From: Magnaporthiopsis rhizophila
Taxonomy: Eukaryota; Ascomycota; Sordariomycetes; Magnaporthales; Magnaporthaceae
NCBI GenBank assembly: GCA_003049465.1
Contig: PYSS01000015.1
Location: forward strand, 14,807-78,806
Direction: 5' to 3'
Length of the DNA stretch: 64,000 nt
Both the position numbers and the translations under genes were made by a program. This document shows, in pieces, positions 22,734 to 32,118 of this stretch (within the stretch, counting starts at the first letter, position 1; every line of letters starts with the position of its first letter). Below the pieces are notes generated by a model. That model had not been told where the DNA came from and did no database searches. It saw only the letters and a program-made list of their open reading frames with translations.

Positions 22734-25700
22734 ATGGCGGCCGAGGTCTCGGAGAAGCGCCGCAGCGGCAGCGGCGGCAGCGCAACCGCCGCGTCGTCGC
22801 AGCCTGCTTCCAGCAATCACAGCCGTGGTGGCAACTCCACCGAGGAAGCCCGGGCTGAGAAGGTCGACATGTCCAAGGTCGACTCCAAGTTGATGCAGAA
22901 GGCCGCCGGCGTTGACGAACAGGATGAGGACCCTTATTCCCATCTGCCTGAAAGTGAGGCTGCCGTGCTCAAGCAGCAGGTCGACACCCCGTCGGTCAAG
23001 GTCGCCTACCTGACCCTGTACCGCTACGCCTCCCCGGCCGATCTGGCCATCATGGCCGTCTCCTTTATCTGCGCCATCGTATCGGGCGCCGCTCTGCCGC
23101 TCATGACGGTCATCTTCGGCAACCTGGCCGGCACCTTCCAGAACTTCTTCCTTGGCCGCACCAGCTACGACGACTTCATGGGCACAATGACGCAGCTCGT
23201 CCTGTACTTTGTCTACCTGGGCATCGCCGAGTTCGTCACCACCTACATCTTCACCGTCGGCTTCATCTACACGGGCGAGCACATCAGCGCCAAGATCAGG
23301 GCGCACTACCTCGAGAGCTGCATGCGCCAGAACATTGGCTTCTTCGACAAGCTCGGCGCCGGCGAGGTCACCACCCGCATCACCGCCGACACCAACATGG
23401 TCCAGGAAGGTATGTCGGAGAAGGTTGGCCTGACGGTCGCTGCCATCGCCACTTTTATCGCCGCCTTTGTGATCAGCTTCATCGTCTACTGGCGCCTGAC
23501 TCTGATCCTGATGTCGACCGTCTTTGCGCTGCTCCTCATCATGGGCGGCATCTCGGGCTTCCTGCAAAAGTACAGCAAGCTGGCCATCCAGTCCTATGCC
23601 CTGGGTGGCAGCGTGGCCGAGGAGGTCCTCAGCTCCGTCCGCAACGCTGTGGCTTTCGGCACCCAGGACCGCCTCGCCCGCCAGTACGACTCTCACCTCA
23701 TCAAGGCCGAGGGCTTCGGCTGGCGTCAGAAGGGCCTTCTCGGCTGCATGGTGGGCGGTATGATGCTGGTCCTGTATCTCAACTATGGTCTTGCCTTCTG
23801 GATGGGCAGCAGGTACCTGGTCGATGGCACCATCCCGCTATCCAGCGTCCTCACCATCATGATGTCGGTCATGATTGGTGCTTTCAACATTGGCAACATC
23901 GCGCCCAACGTCCAGGCCTTTACCAGCGCCGTCGGTGCCGCGGCCAAGATCTACAACACCATCGATCGCCAGTCCTGCCTCGATACTTCTTCGGATGAGG
24001 GGATCAAGCTGGACAAGCTCGAGGGCACGCTCGTTCTCGAGAACATCAAGCACATCTACCCTTCGCGCCCCAATGTTACCGTCATGAAGGACGTCTCGCT
24101 TACCATCCCCGCTGGCAAAACCACCGCTCTCGTGGGCGCGTCGGGCTCAGGCAAGTCGACCATCATTGGCCTGGTTGAGCGGTTTTACAACCCCGTCCAG
24201 GGCAAGATCTACCTGGACGGTCACGACATCAGCACCCTCAACCTCCGCTGGCTGCGTCAGAACATCAGCCTCGTGCAGCAGGAGCCTGTCCTCTTCAACG
24301 TCACCATCTACGAGAACATCAAGCACGGCCTGATCGGAACCAAGTTCGAGAACGAATCTGAGGAGAAGAAGAGGCAGCTCGTCGTCGAGGCGGCAAAGAA
24401 GGCGAACGCTCACGATTTCGTCACGGCACTTCCCGAGGGCTACGAGACAAACGTCGGCGAGCGTGGATTCCTGCTCTCTGGTGGCCAGAAGCAGCGCATT
24501 GCTATCGCCAGGGCCGTCGTTTCGGACCCCCGGATTCTGCTGCTCGACGAGGCGACTTCTGCCCTGGATACCCGTTCCGAGGGTGTTGTTCAGGCCGCCT
24601 TGGAGACGGCCTCGGAGGGAAGGACCACCATCACCATCGCCCATCGTCTGAGCACCATCAAGGATGCGCACAACATCGTGGTCATGTCTCTGGGTGAGAT
24701 CGTCGAGCAGGGCACCCACAACGAACTGCTGGAGAAGCAAGGCGCGTACCACAAGCTCGTGACGGCCCAGGAGATCGCCAAGGTTACCGAGCTCACTCCC
24801 GAAGAGGAGGAAGCGATCGACGCCGCGGACGAGGCGGCTCTGATCCGAAAGGCCACGTCCAACAGGGAGGGCTCGAGCGAGAAACCTACCGACCCCGAAG
24901 ACGACATCGGCGCCAAGATGCAGCGGTCGGCCACGTCCAAGTCGGCGTCCAGCCTCGCGCTCCAGGGCCGCAAGGCGGAGCAGAAGAAGAAGTACTCGCT
25001 CTGGACGCTGATCAAGCTCATCGCGTCCTTCAACGCGCCCGAGTGGAAGCTCATGCTGCTCGGCCTCTTCTTCAGCATCATCTGCGGTGGCGGCAACCCG
25101 GTGCAGGCCGTCTTCTTCGCCAAGCTCATCACGGCGCTCTCGGTCCCGCTCTCGCCCGGGACGATCCCGACGCTGCAGAGCGACGTGTCGTTCTGGTGCC
25201 TGATGTACCTCATGCTCGCCATCGTGCAGTTCCTCGCGTACGCCGCGCAGGGCCTGCTGTTCGCCAAGTGCTCGGAGCGGCTGGTGCACCGGGTGCGCGA
25301 CCGGGCGTTCCGGTCGATGCTGCGCATGGACATTGCCGAGTTCGACAAGGAGGAGAACACTTCGGGCGCGCTGACGTCGTTCCTGTCCACCGAGGCCACC
25401 CACGTGGCCGGCCTCAGCGGCGCCACCCTGGGTACCATCCTTCTCGTCACCACCACACTCGTTGCCGCCTTCAGCATCGCCCTGGCCATCGGCTGGAAGC
25501 TCGCGCTCGTCTGCATCTCGACGGTCCCCGTGCTGCTGGCCTGCGGCTTCCTGCGCTTCTTCATGCTGGCGCACTACCAGCGCCGCGCCAAGCGCGCGTA
25601 CCAGGTGTCGGCGTCGTACGCGTCCGAGGCCATCACGGCCATCCGCACCGTGGCGTCGCTGACGCGCGAGGAGGACGTGCTGCGCCAGTACAAGGAGTCG

Positions 25701-26864
25701 CTCGACCGGCAGCAAAAGGCGTCGCTGCGGTCGGTGCTCAAGTCGTCGTCGCTGTACGCGGCGTCGCAGTCGCTGACCTTCCTGGTGCTCGCGCTCGGCT
25801 TCTGGTACGGCGGCAGCCTGATCGCCAAGGGCGAGCTCGCCATGTTCCAGTTCTTTGTCGTTTTCAGTTCCGTCATCTTCGGCGCCCAGTCGGCCGGCAC
25901 CATCTTCTCGTTCGCGCCCGACATGGGCAAGGCGGCGACGGCGAGCGGCGAGCTCAAGACCCTGTTCGACCGCAAGCCCACGATCGACACGTGGTCCAAG
26001 GACGGCGAGCGCGTGCAGTCGGTCGAGGGCACCATCGAGTTCCGCGACGTGCACTTCCGCTACCCGACCCGGCCCGAGCAGCCCGTGCTGCGCGGCCTCA
26101 ACCTCCAGGTTCTCCCGGGCCAGTACGTGGCGCTCGTCGGCGCCTCGGGCTGCGGCAAGTCCACCACCATCGCCCTGCTCGAGCGCTTTTACGACCCGCT
26201 CGTTGGAGGAGTGTTTGTGGACGGTCGCGAGATCAGCTCGCTCAACGTCAACGACTACAGGGCGCAGATTGCGCTCGTGCAGCAGGAGCCGACTCTGTAT
26301 AGTGTAAGTTTTTTTTTTTTTTTTTTTTTTCACTTCCGACAGTCCCCTTTCCTACGAACAGTCATGGCAGTCATGCTAACAAATGTCTCGGCTCAACAGG
26401 GCACGATCAAGGAAAACATCCTCCTCGGTGCCCCCGGCGACGTCTCGGACGAGGCGGTCGAGTTCGCCTGCCGCGAGGCCAACATCTACGACTTCATCAT
26501 GTCGCTGCCCGAAGGGTTCAACACGTTGGTCGGCAGCAAGGGCGCGCTCCTGTCGGGTGGCCAGAAGCAGCGCGTGGCCATCGCGCGTGCGCTCATCCGC
26601 GACCCCAAGATCCTGCTGCTGGACGAGGCCACGTCGGCGCTCGACAGTGAGTCGGAGAAGGTGGTGCAGGCGGCGCTCGACAAGGCCGCGAAAGGTCGCA
26701 CCACCATCGCCGTCGCGCACCGGCTGAGCACCATCCAAAAGGCCGACGTCATTTACGTGTTCGACCAGGGCCGCGTCGTCGAGAGCGGGACGCATAGCGA
26801 GCTCATGAAGCGGAATGGGCGTTATGCCGAGCTTGTGAACCTGCAGAGCTTGGAGAAGAAGTAG
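22734..26864 (+). CDS. ABC-B family multidrug transporter (full-size P-glycoprotein type)
   Basis: Two exons, 22734-26303 and 26400-26864, encode 1344 residues. The order is TMD1-NBD1-TMD2-NBD2, as in P-glycoprotein-like exporters that pump lipophilic drugs, toxins or peptides across the plasma membrane using ATP. NBD1 shows Walker A GASGSGKST (about 468), signature LLSGGQKQR (about 580) and Walker B ILLLDEATSALDT (about 601). NBD2 shows Walker A GASGCGKST (about 1137), Q-loop LVQQEPTLYS, signature LLSGGQKQR and Walker B ILLLDEATSALDS, followed by AHRLST. All catalytic Glu, Gln and His residues appear intact in both sites. A charged linker (about 690-765) lies between the halves. The only intron, 96 nt, sits just after the NBD2 Q-loop and contains 22 T. 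The start is the ATG at 22734. Substrate cannot be inferred; resemblance is to fungal Mdr1/AtrD/Pmd1-type pumps. Confidence 0.96.
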   Translation: MAAEVSEKRRSGSGGSATAASSQPASSNHSRGGNSTEEARAEKVDMSKVDSKLMQKAAGVDEQDEDPYSHLPESEAAVLKQQVDTPSVKVAYLTLYRYASPADLAIMAVSFICAIVSGAALPLMTVIFGNLAGTFQNFFLGRTSYDDFMGTMTQLVLYFVYLGIAEFVTTYIFTVGFIYTGEHISAKIRAHYLESCMRQNIGFFDKLGAGEVTTRITADTNMVQEGMSEKVGLTVAAIATFIAAFVISFIVYWRLTLILMSTVFALLLIMGGISGFLQKYSKLAIQSYALGGSVAEEVLSSVRNAVAFGTQDRLARQYDSHLIKAEGFGWRQKGLLGCMVGGMMLVLYLNYGLAFWMGSRYLVDGTIPLSSVLTIMMSVMIGAFNIGNIAPNVQAFTSAVGAAAKIYNTIDRQSCLDTSSDEGIKLDKLEGTLVLENIKHIYPSRPNVTVMKDVSLTIPAGKTTALVGASGSGKSTIIGLVERFYNPVQGKIYLDGHDISTLNLRWLRQNISLVQQEPVLFNVTIYENIKHGLIGTKFENESEEKKRQLVVEAAKKANAHDFVTALPEGYETNVGERGFLLSGGQKQRIAIARAVVSDPRILLLDEATSALDTRSEGVVQAALETASEGRTTITIAHRLSTIKDAHNIVVMSLGEIVEQGTHNELLEKQGAYHKLVTAQEIAKVTELTPEEEEAIDAADEAALIRKATSNREGSSEKPTDPEDDIGAKMQRSATSKSASSLALQGRKAEQKKKYSLWTLIKLIASFNAPEWKLMLLGLFFSIICGGGNPVQAVFFAKLITALSVPLSPGTIPTLQSDVSFWCLMYLMLAIVQFLAYAAQGLLFAKCSERLVHRVRDRAFRSMLRMDIAEFDKEENTSGALTSFLSTEATHVAGLSGATLGTILLVTTTLVAAFSIALAIGWKLALVCISTVPVLLACGFLRFFMLAHYQRRAKRAYQVSASYASEAITAIRTVASLTREEDVLRQYKESLDRQQKASLRSVLKSSSLYAASQSLTFLVLALGFWYGGSLIAKGELAMFQFFVVFSSVIFGAQSAGTIFSFAPDMGKAATASGELKTLFDRKPTIDTWSKDGERVQSVEGTIEFRDVHFRYPTRPEQPVLRGLNLQVLPGQYVALVGASGCGKSTTIALLERFYDPLVGGVFVDGREISSLNVNDYRAQIALVQQEPTLYSVSFFFFFFFHFRQSPFLRTVMAVMLTNVSAQQGTIKENILLGAPGDVSDEAVEFACREANIYDFIMSLPEGFNTLVGSKGALLSGGQKQRVAIARALIRDPKILLLDEATSALDSESEKVVQAALDKAAKGRTTIAVAHRLSTIQKADVIYVFDQGRVVESGTHSELMKRNGRYAELVNLQSLEKK

Positions 26865-27147
26865 TCAACGTTCTGTCGTCTTCCACTTTCTCCTTCGTGT
26901 TGGGTTAAGTTATTGTTTTTTAACGTCTTCTGGATTTTGTTTTTTCTTTACTTGATACTTTTGTCCGCCAAAGGGTTATATCCCTAACCCCTGTCGGATG
27001 GATAACTTTCTTTCTCTTCTTGCTGTACATATTATCACCGCATTTAAACCGGCGTTCAGGGGCAAGCGCGCAGTCGCAGATAGAGAGAGTCCATGGGAAA
27101 TCCCTGGCTGGCAGACGTGGGATGAGATTGCGGATACATAGACTGGA

Positions 27148-27381
27148 CTGGCTACGTCTCTACCTACGTATATGTTTTTTGTAATGAGTTGTTTAATATC
27201 TGCCTAGAATACACTAAAGTAACTTTCTCCCGCATTTTTTCTTCTCCAAATTGATTACCATTTAACTTGGCCTACGTCTGTACGGATCGTTTCTGTGACA
27301 AGTGTTTAATATCTGCCCGGACCGGAGCACTACAAGTAACTTTCTCCCGGGCCTTTTCTTTTCCCTTGCCCAATTTACTTA
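27148..27381. repeat. Imperfect tandem duplication, two units of about 112 bp
   Basis: Unit 1 (about 27148-27258) and unit 2 (about 27268-27381) share the ordered blocks CTACGTCT, GTTTAATATCTGCC, AAGTAACTTTCTCCCG and a TTTTCTT-rich end, with diverged bases between. It lies in the AT-rich region shortly after the ABC transporter stop codon, probably in or beyond its 3' UTR. Confidence 0.75.
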
Positions 27382-27960
27382 TTTTTATTTGCAAGGTTTG
27401 ATGACCGGAAGTTATTTTTTCCCCCGTCGTCGTCTTCCGTACGCAACCGCCACAACGGTTGCCAAAGATAAAAACTGAGACAGTTTGCGCCCTTCCCGCG
27501 CGTAAATCGGCACGCGCTACTGCGGCTTTCCGGGCACAGGCGGCGGCGACGGCGTGTGTCAGCCAGCCAGCCAGCCCGTGCTAAATCGGGAAGCGGCTCC
27601 TTTTGGTCCTGTCTCTCTCTCTGTGTCTGCACACGGCACGAGCACAGTCATGGCACACACGCACACGCACACAGTCATTTTTTTGGTGATAAAGGTTTGG
27701 AGCGTGTTGCTCTCCTTTTTTTTCTTTTTGTCAACATCTCCCCTCCTCCAGCCGACAGAAAGCAAGAGGCCTCCGCCCTCACGTTCGTCGATAAAAAAAA
27801 AAAATCGAAGCAGGCGAACCAACCAAAACAAGATTGCAGTCAGCCAAGTATTGGCTCCTGGTGGGGTAGCATCGGTACCATGGTTGGTCAAGTCGTGGTC
27901 TGGTCTGGGTCCAGTCAAGTCGTCAGCGAGCGCCAAAGGGAGAAAAGCATCCATCTCCAG

Positions 27961-27962
<2 letters not shown>

Positions 27963-27999
<37 letters not shown>

Positions 28000-28003
28000 N
28001 NNN

Positions 28004-28035
<32 letters not shown>
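27963..28035. repeat. Long T homopolymer with a 4-N gap
   Basis: Thirty-seven T, four N (28000-28003) and thirty-two T follow each other. The true length is not resolved by the assembly. Apparent poly-phenylalanine or poly-lysine reading frames across it are artefacts. Confidence 0.95.
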
Positions 28036-28037
<2 letters not shown>

Positions 28038-30876
28038 CTAGCGGAACCTGACTGCCGCGCTCTGCATCCTTGTTCCAAATTTCATATCTTGCTCGGTATT
28101 GAACTGCACGGCGGGGGATTTCGAGCCGCCCGCTGAGCACGGACGGAGCTGGGCATAAGGGAGGCCAGGGACGTTACTGGATACTGCCTTCGCTTTTTCG
28201 CGGTTATTTACGCTTGAGCTCTTGGTTGACACCGCTCACCCGCTAGAAGGGATGATCAAGTCGGAGAACGTTTGACAGAAGCCGGCCTTCCCACCCGGCC
28301 CGTACTATTGGCACTTCGCCATTGAGTGCTATTGAATGGCACGCTATTTCGCGAAATGGTTACGTGCAGGTGTTGTGGGCCATCTTGTGAGCTCCGGAGG
28401 GACTGGATCGTGGTCCCCACCTGACCTGATCAAGCCAGCCCAGCCGGGCTGTTGTCGGGTAGCGATTTCTGGATATTTTCCGGCTATGATTTCGGGGATG
28501 GGGGCTTCTGGGGTTTTACCAATCGGTCTGGTCAGCTGGTTCGTATATTCGTGCCGTTTTATTATTTTTTTTGTGTATTGCATTTGTCCCTTTCACAGCG
28601 GCTGTTTATTACCTCCAGCCGCGGAAGTTGCAGCTGAGGCCAGAATCAAGACGTGTGTAATTGGCAAGGCTCCGCTACGACGACAGCCGAAATGGGGCAG
28701 CGTGGCTATGCCAGCCCGCGACCCCCACCCCAGCCGACAACTCAACTCAACTTTCTACAATCAATGTCCCCACACCTGCTGTAGCCGCCTGTGCGCCGCT
28801 CCGTTTGCCCCTGGAAGCGCGCCAAGGTGGATGAGATGAACGGATAGTGACGGCTTGGGGACAGCCAGGTGAAGAAACGAGCCGCTCTCACTCAACATAA
28901 ACCAGCCGGCGACGGCGCAGTCTATACCTGTATGGACGGGATATTGGCAGAAGCCAGCTCAGCCTGCAATTTGACTCGCTTCGACGCGCGTCGAGAAAAG
29001 ATACTTTTGCTCCGAAACAAAATATGGCAGCCGCCGCTGCAGAAGCGGCAGGGATGCAACTGCCCTTGGGCTCCGCCTTGTCGACGGGCTGCATCTGCAG
29101 CCCTCGTGCTCTGGCCCCTCCTGCCGGATCCGCTCCCCTTTAAAATATGGACCCCTGGCAATGGGGCTTCCCGGTTTTTGTCCTCTCTCGTCACCTTTTT
29201 CTCGCCTCTTCTATGTAGAGATGGGTGGGGAGATCGAGCTTCGAGCTTCTTTTCGCGTCCTCCACTTTCCCCATTTCCTCCCAGGATGAGCTCTTGTGGA
29301 AAAAATACCTACCATGGCTGAACCACATGCAGATCGAGTCGACTGAGCTGCAGCCTGCATTGCAGCACAATACCATCAATAATGGGCGGGCTATGTGCCT
29401 GAGGTTGGCATCCCTGCCATCGTTATTGGGTGGCACGGAAATTGGATTCGGTTGCAAGATACGACAATGGAAATGCTGCACCACCCACACGCTCACTTCC
29501 ACATCTCGACCTTTTGCCGGTCGGCCTGTCCTTGACACCCGACCCGACGCACCGACCACACCCGTCCACCCGCCGGGAGAGGAAGGAGTCGGTGTGATAT
29601 TGCTCACAATATCAGCCCTTTTGGCGAGCTTGCAGATGGCCCTCATCTCGCGCTGCCAACAGCACACACACCACATCCTGCCCAAGCAAAGCAGCAAAGC
29701 AAACAAGCAACCAGGCCTGGAGCCACAAACACAAAGACCGTTGGACCAGAACAAATCCGGCTGTCATGTCCAGGACCCCTTGCTGCCGGTCCGTGTGGTG
29801 GGCCCCCTGGCTTGGCGCCAGCGACGATGGCACCCAAGGTCCAACGCAGCCGGATGCTTCTAGGCCCCTGTGCCGCCAGGGGGCAGTCTCGCTTCGTGAG
29901 CCCATTTTTCCCTTTATCGATGGGCCCATGTCCCTGCCTCGCGTGCTTGGTTGGTCGTCTTGACACACCCTGCCTAGGCCCTGGGGCGCAACCCCAATCT
30001 TGTTCCTATGGGCTTTTTTTCCACTCGACCATTCTTATTGGAATAGTCTGCCCGCTCTAATCTTTAATGTGACCTTTGTCGGCTTTGCCCTCCATCTAAC
30101 CCGTCCCTCCTTTGCCGGCCATTGGCCCAAGTCGCTCGTTGACGCAGGTACCTCCGGTGCCGTTACTACCTCTCCTGGCTGTCATTCTTTAATATATTAA
30201 ATACAGTCTCGGCAGCGACCACGCGATCCTACCCCTCGCAAGTCAAAAAAGAGCAAAAACAACGCGACTGCCGAAATTCGACCTGGACAGTCGACCCAGC
30301 CAGCCTCTCCTCGGACCAACCTGCCGACTACTAGAGGCGCTCTCCTCGCCCCTGCCAAGCCAACCAACGGCCTTCATCCATTCCGGGCGGGCAACCACGG
30401 CACGGCATTGGCTTCCATATTCACATAATTTGGCCACTCTCCCGTCCCGCATGCCACCTCGCCGGCAGGTTTAATTTACCCGCAGTGTCCATCTTGGCTT
30501 CGTTGGCCCGACAAGCTCCCGGCGGCTTCTCCTCGCCCGATCGCGTGACAGGAACACAAGGCTCTCGGCTCGCCTCGCCTGTGTGTCGTCTTTCTTCGTC
30601 GCCACCTATTTCTTGGGACCTGATCCCGTCCGCTCCTTTATAATAGGGCCCCGCGACGGGGTGCGCCTGGCTTGTTTGGAACCAAGGAAATCTCTTGTTC
30701 TCGCCAAGTCTACTCTGACCCCATCGTTCGAGGTATACGAGGGAATCGATCCCTTTCTTCTCGAGTCGCTTCTTTCCGATCCGCCTCCCACTCGTTTGAG
30801 GCGCGATCGAATCACACCCAGCCGTTGCCCGCCTCCGAAACATGCTCTCTTGTGGGATCTTGGACGACTCGTAAAG

Positions 30877-32118
30877 ATGGCATCAGGAGCTTCCAGCAGC
30901 ACGGAACGAAACCCGCTTCGCCAAACTCGAGGCGGCGTGTGTCGCCACGCAGTCCCCCGGTGCCGCAGGCCGAGATCGCAATGGCTGTTCATAGCTGTCG
31001 CCTTCGTCCTCTGCTTGTCCTCGGCCGCGACCGTTGTGGCACACCCCCACCCGCACACCAGCCGCCACGCCCCCGCCGAGTCGGACGCAACCGACGCTCT
31101 CGCAGTCGAGGTCGAGGCTCCAACACTGGCCGAGGAGACCCTCCTCATCGACACGAGGCCAACCCCGCCGAGTGAGGGAAAGTTGGCCATGATGGCGGCC
31201 ACGAAGCAGGAGGATCATGAGCTCAAGGTCCGAAGCCCGCAGAGCACGTCCGGCAAGTCTGGCAGCACCGCAACCTCGCAGGCCAACCCTCTGCCCAGCC
31301 TCCTCGAGGGCAACCTCTCGGGCAACTTCACCAAGCCCAACCCTCAGTCGTCAGAGACACCCTGCGGAACCTTCCTGGCGAACTTAGTCGCCAACCAGAC
31401 ATTCCAGCAGTGCTACCCTTTCTCTGTGCTTCTTCTGGTAGGTTCACCATGGCTAGTCCCCTCGAACGAACGTCTTTATATCCACGGTAACTCACCTTTG
31501 CCACTGTTGTATATATAGGGCTCGAAATCCTTCTTCCAGGCGCAAAAGTCCCTTGTCAGCATCACCAACGTGCTCGACAAGTCGTGCAGGGCCGACGTCA
31601 AGCTCTGCTCGTCGTACCTGGCCGGCGTGGCCACGCGGCTGACGTCCAAGGACAACTGCGGGGCCGACTACGATCTGCAAAACTCGGTCGTGCTGCAGCT
31701 CCGCTACGCGCTGCTCTCGTACGAGACGCTCTTCTCGGCCACGTGCCTGCGCGACCCGACCAGCCAGGCCTACTGCTTCGCCAGCGCCGTCACCAACGCG
31801 TCCAACTCGGAGAACACGTACTTCTACTATCTGCCCCTGAACACGTCCATGCCCATCGACTCGTCCCCGAACTGCAACTGGTGCGTGCGCGAGACCATGG
31901 CCATCTACCAGGCCCACGCCGCCAACCGGAGGCTGCCCATCGCCGCCACCTACGCGGGCTCCGCCATGGAGGTGAACTCGCACTGCGGCGCCAGCTTTGT
32001 CAACGAGACCATGCCCGCCGAGATCCAGAGCGCCGGCGTGCGCCTGCTCGCCGGGTCTCCGTCGTGGACGCTGCTCCCGGCCGTCGGGCTCGCTCTTGCG
32101 ATGCAGTGGCTGCTTTGA
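30877..32118 (+). CDS. DUF7729-type secreted, probably GPI-anchored protein
   Basis: Two exons, 30877-31437 and 31519-32118, are separated by an 81-nt intron (donor GTAGGT, acceptor ATATAG). They encode 386 residues. A hydrophobic segment at about 36-54 (WLFIAVAFVLCLSSAATVV) follows a basic N-terminus and should act as a signal or signal anchor. After a Ser/Thr/Pro-rich spacer, a cysteine-rich domain begins near SETPCGTF. Across the splice junction it reads PFSVLLLGSKSFFQAQKS, typical of this fungal family. It contains about ten Cys and several Asn glycosylation sequons (NATN omitted where uncertain; NLSG, NFTK, NQTF, NTSM and NETM are clear). The C-terminus is a short hydrophobic tail (WTLLPAVGLALAMQWLL) suited to GPI anchor addition. 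The family has no known biochemical function; a cell wall or membrane location is inferred. Confidence 0.88.

Larger units (their letters stand above)
26865..30876. other. Intergenic, 4.0 kb, with tandem duplication, T-tract and gap
   Basis: This contains the ABC transporter 3' region, an imperfect tandem duplication (27148-27381), a very long T tract interrupted by N (27963-28035), and the promoter of the DUF7729 gene with a TTATAAT sequence near 30638. Reading frames of up to 212 codons occur but lack family features or splice-linked partners. Confidence 0.5.

Noticed and set aside
22650..23696. 348-codon antisense frame over the ABC transporter N-terminus
   Set aside because: Shadow of the sense gene; no recognisable features.
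25043..26302. 419-codon frame overlapping the ABC transporter on the same strand
   Set aside because: Frame shadow with Ala/Arg/Gly-rich nonsense; the transporter frame contains all catalytic motifs.
24147..26333. 728-codon open frame antisense to the ABC transporter
   Set aside because: It mirrors the codon bias of the sense gene (few stops in GC-rich third positions) and is rich in Arg, Gly and Glu, without domains.
27554..28051. Frames ending in poly-Phe or poly-Lys
   Set aside because: They run through the T homopolymer and the N gap.
29225..29863. 212-codon plus-strand frame
   Set aside because: Residue composition is unlike the neighbouring genes; no domain, intron structure or hydrophobic pattern.
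30605..30660. Short similarity to a 5S rRNA internal segment (GATCCCGTCCGCTC)
   Set aside because: The match is too short and the flanking 5S sequence is absent.
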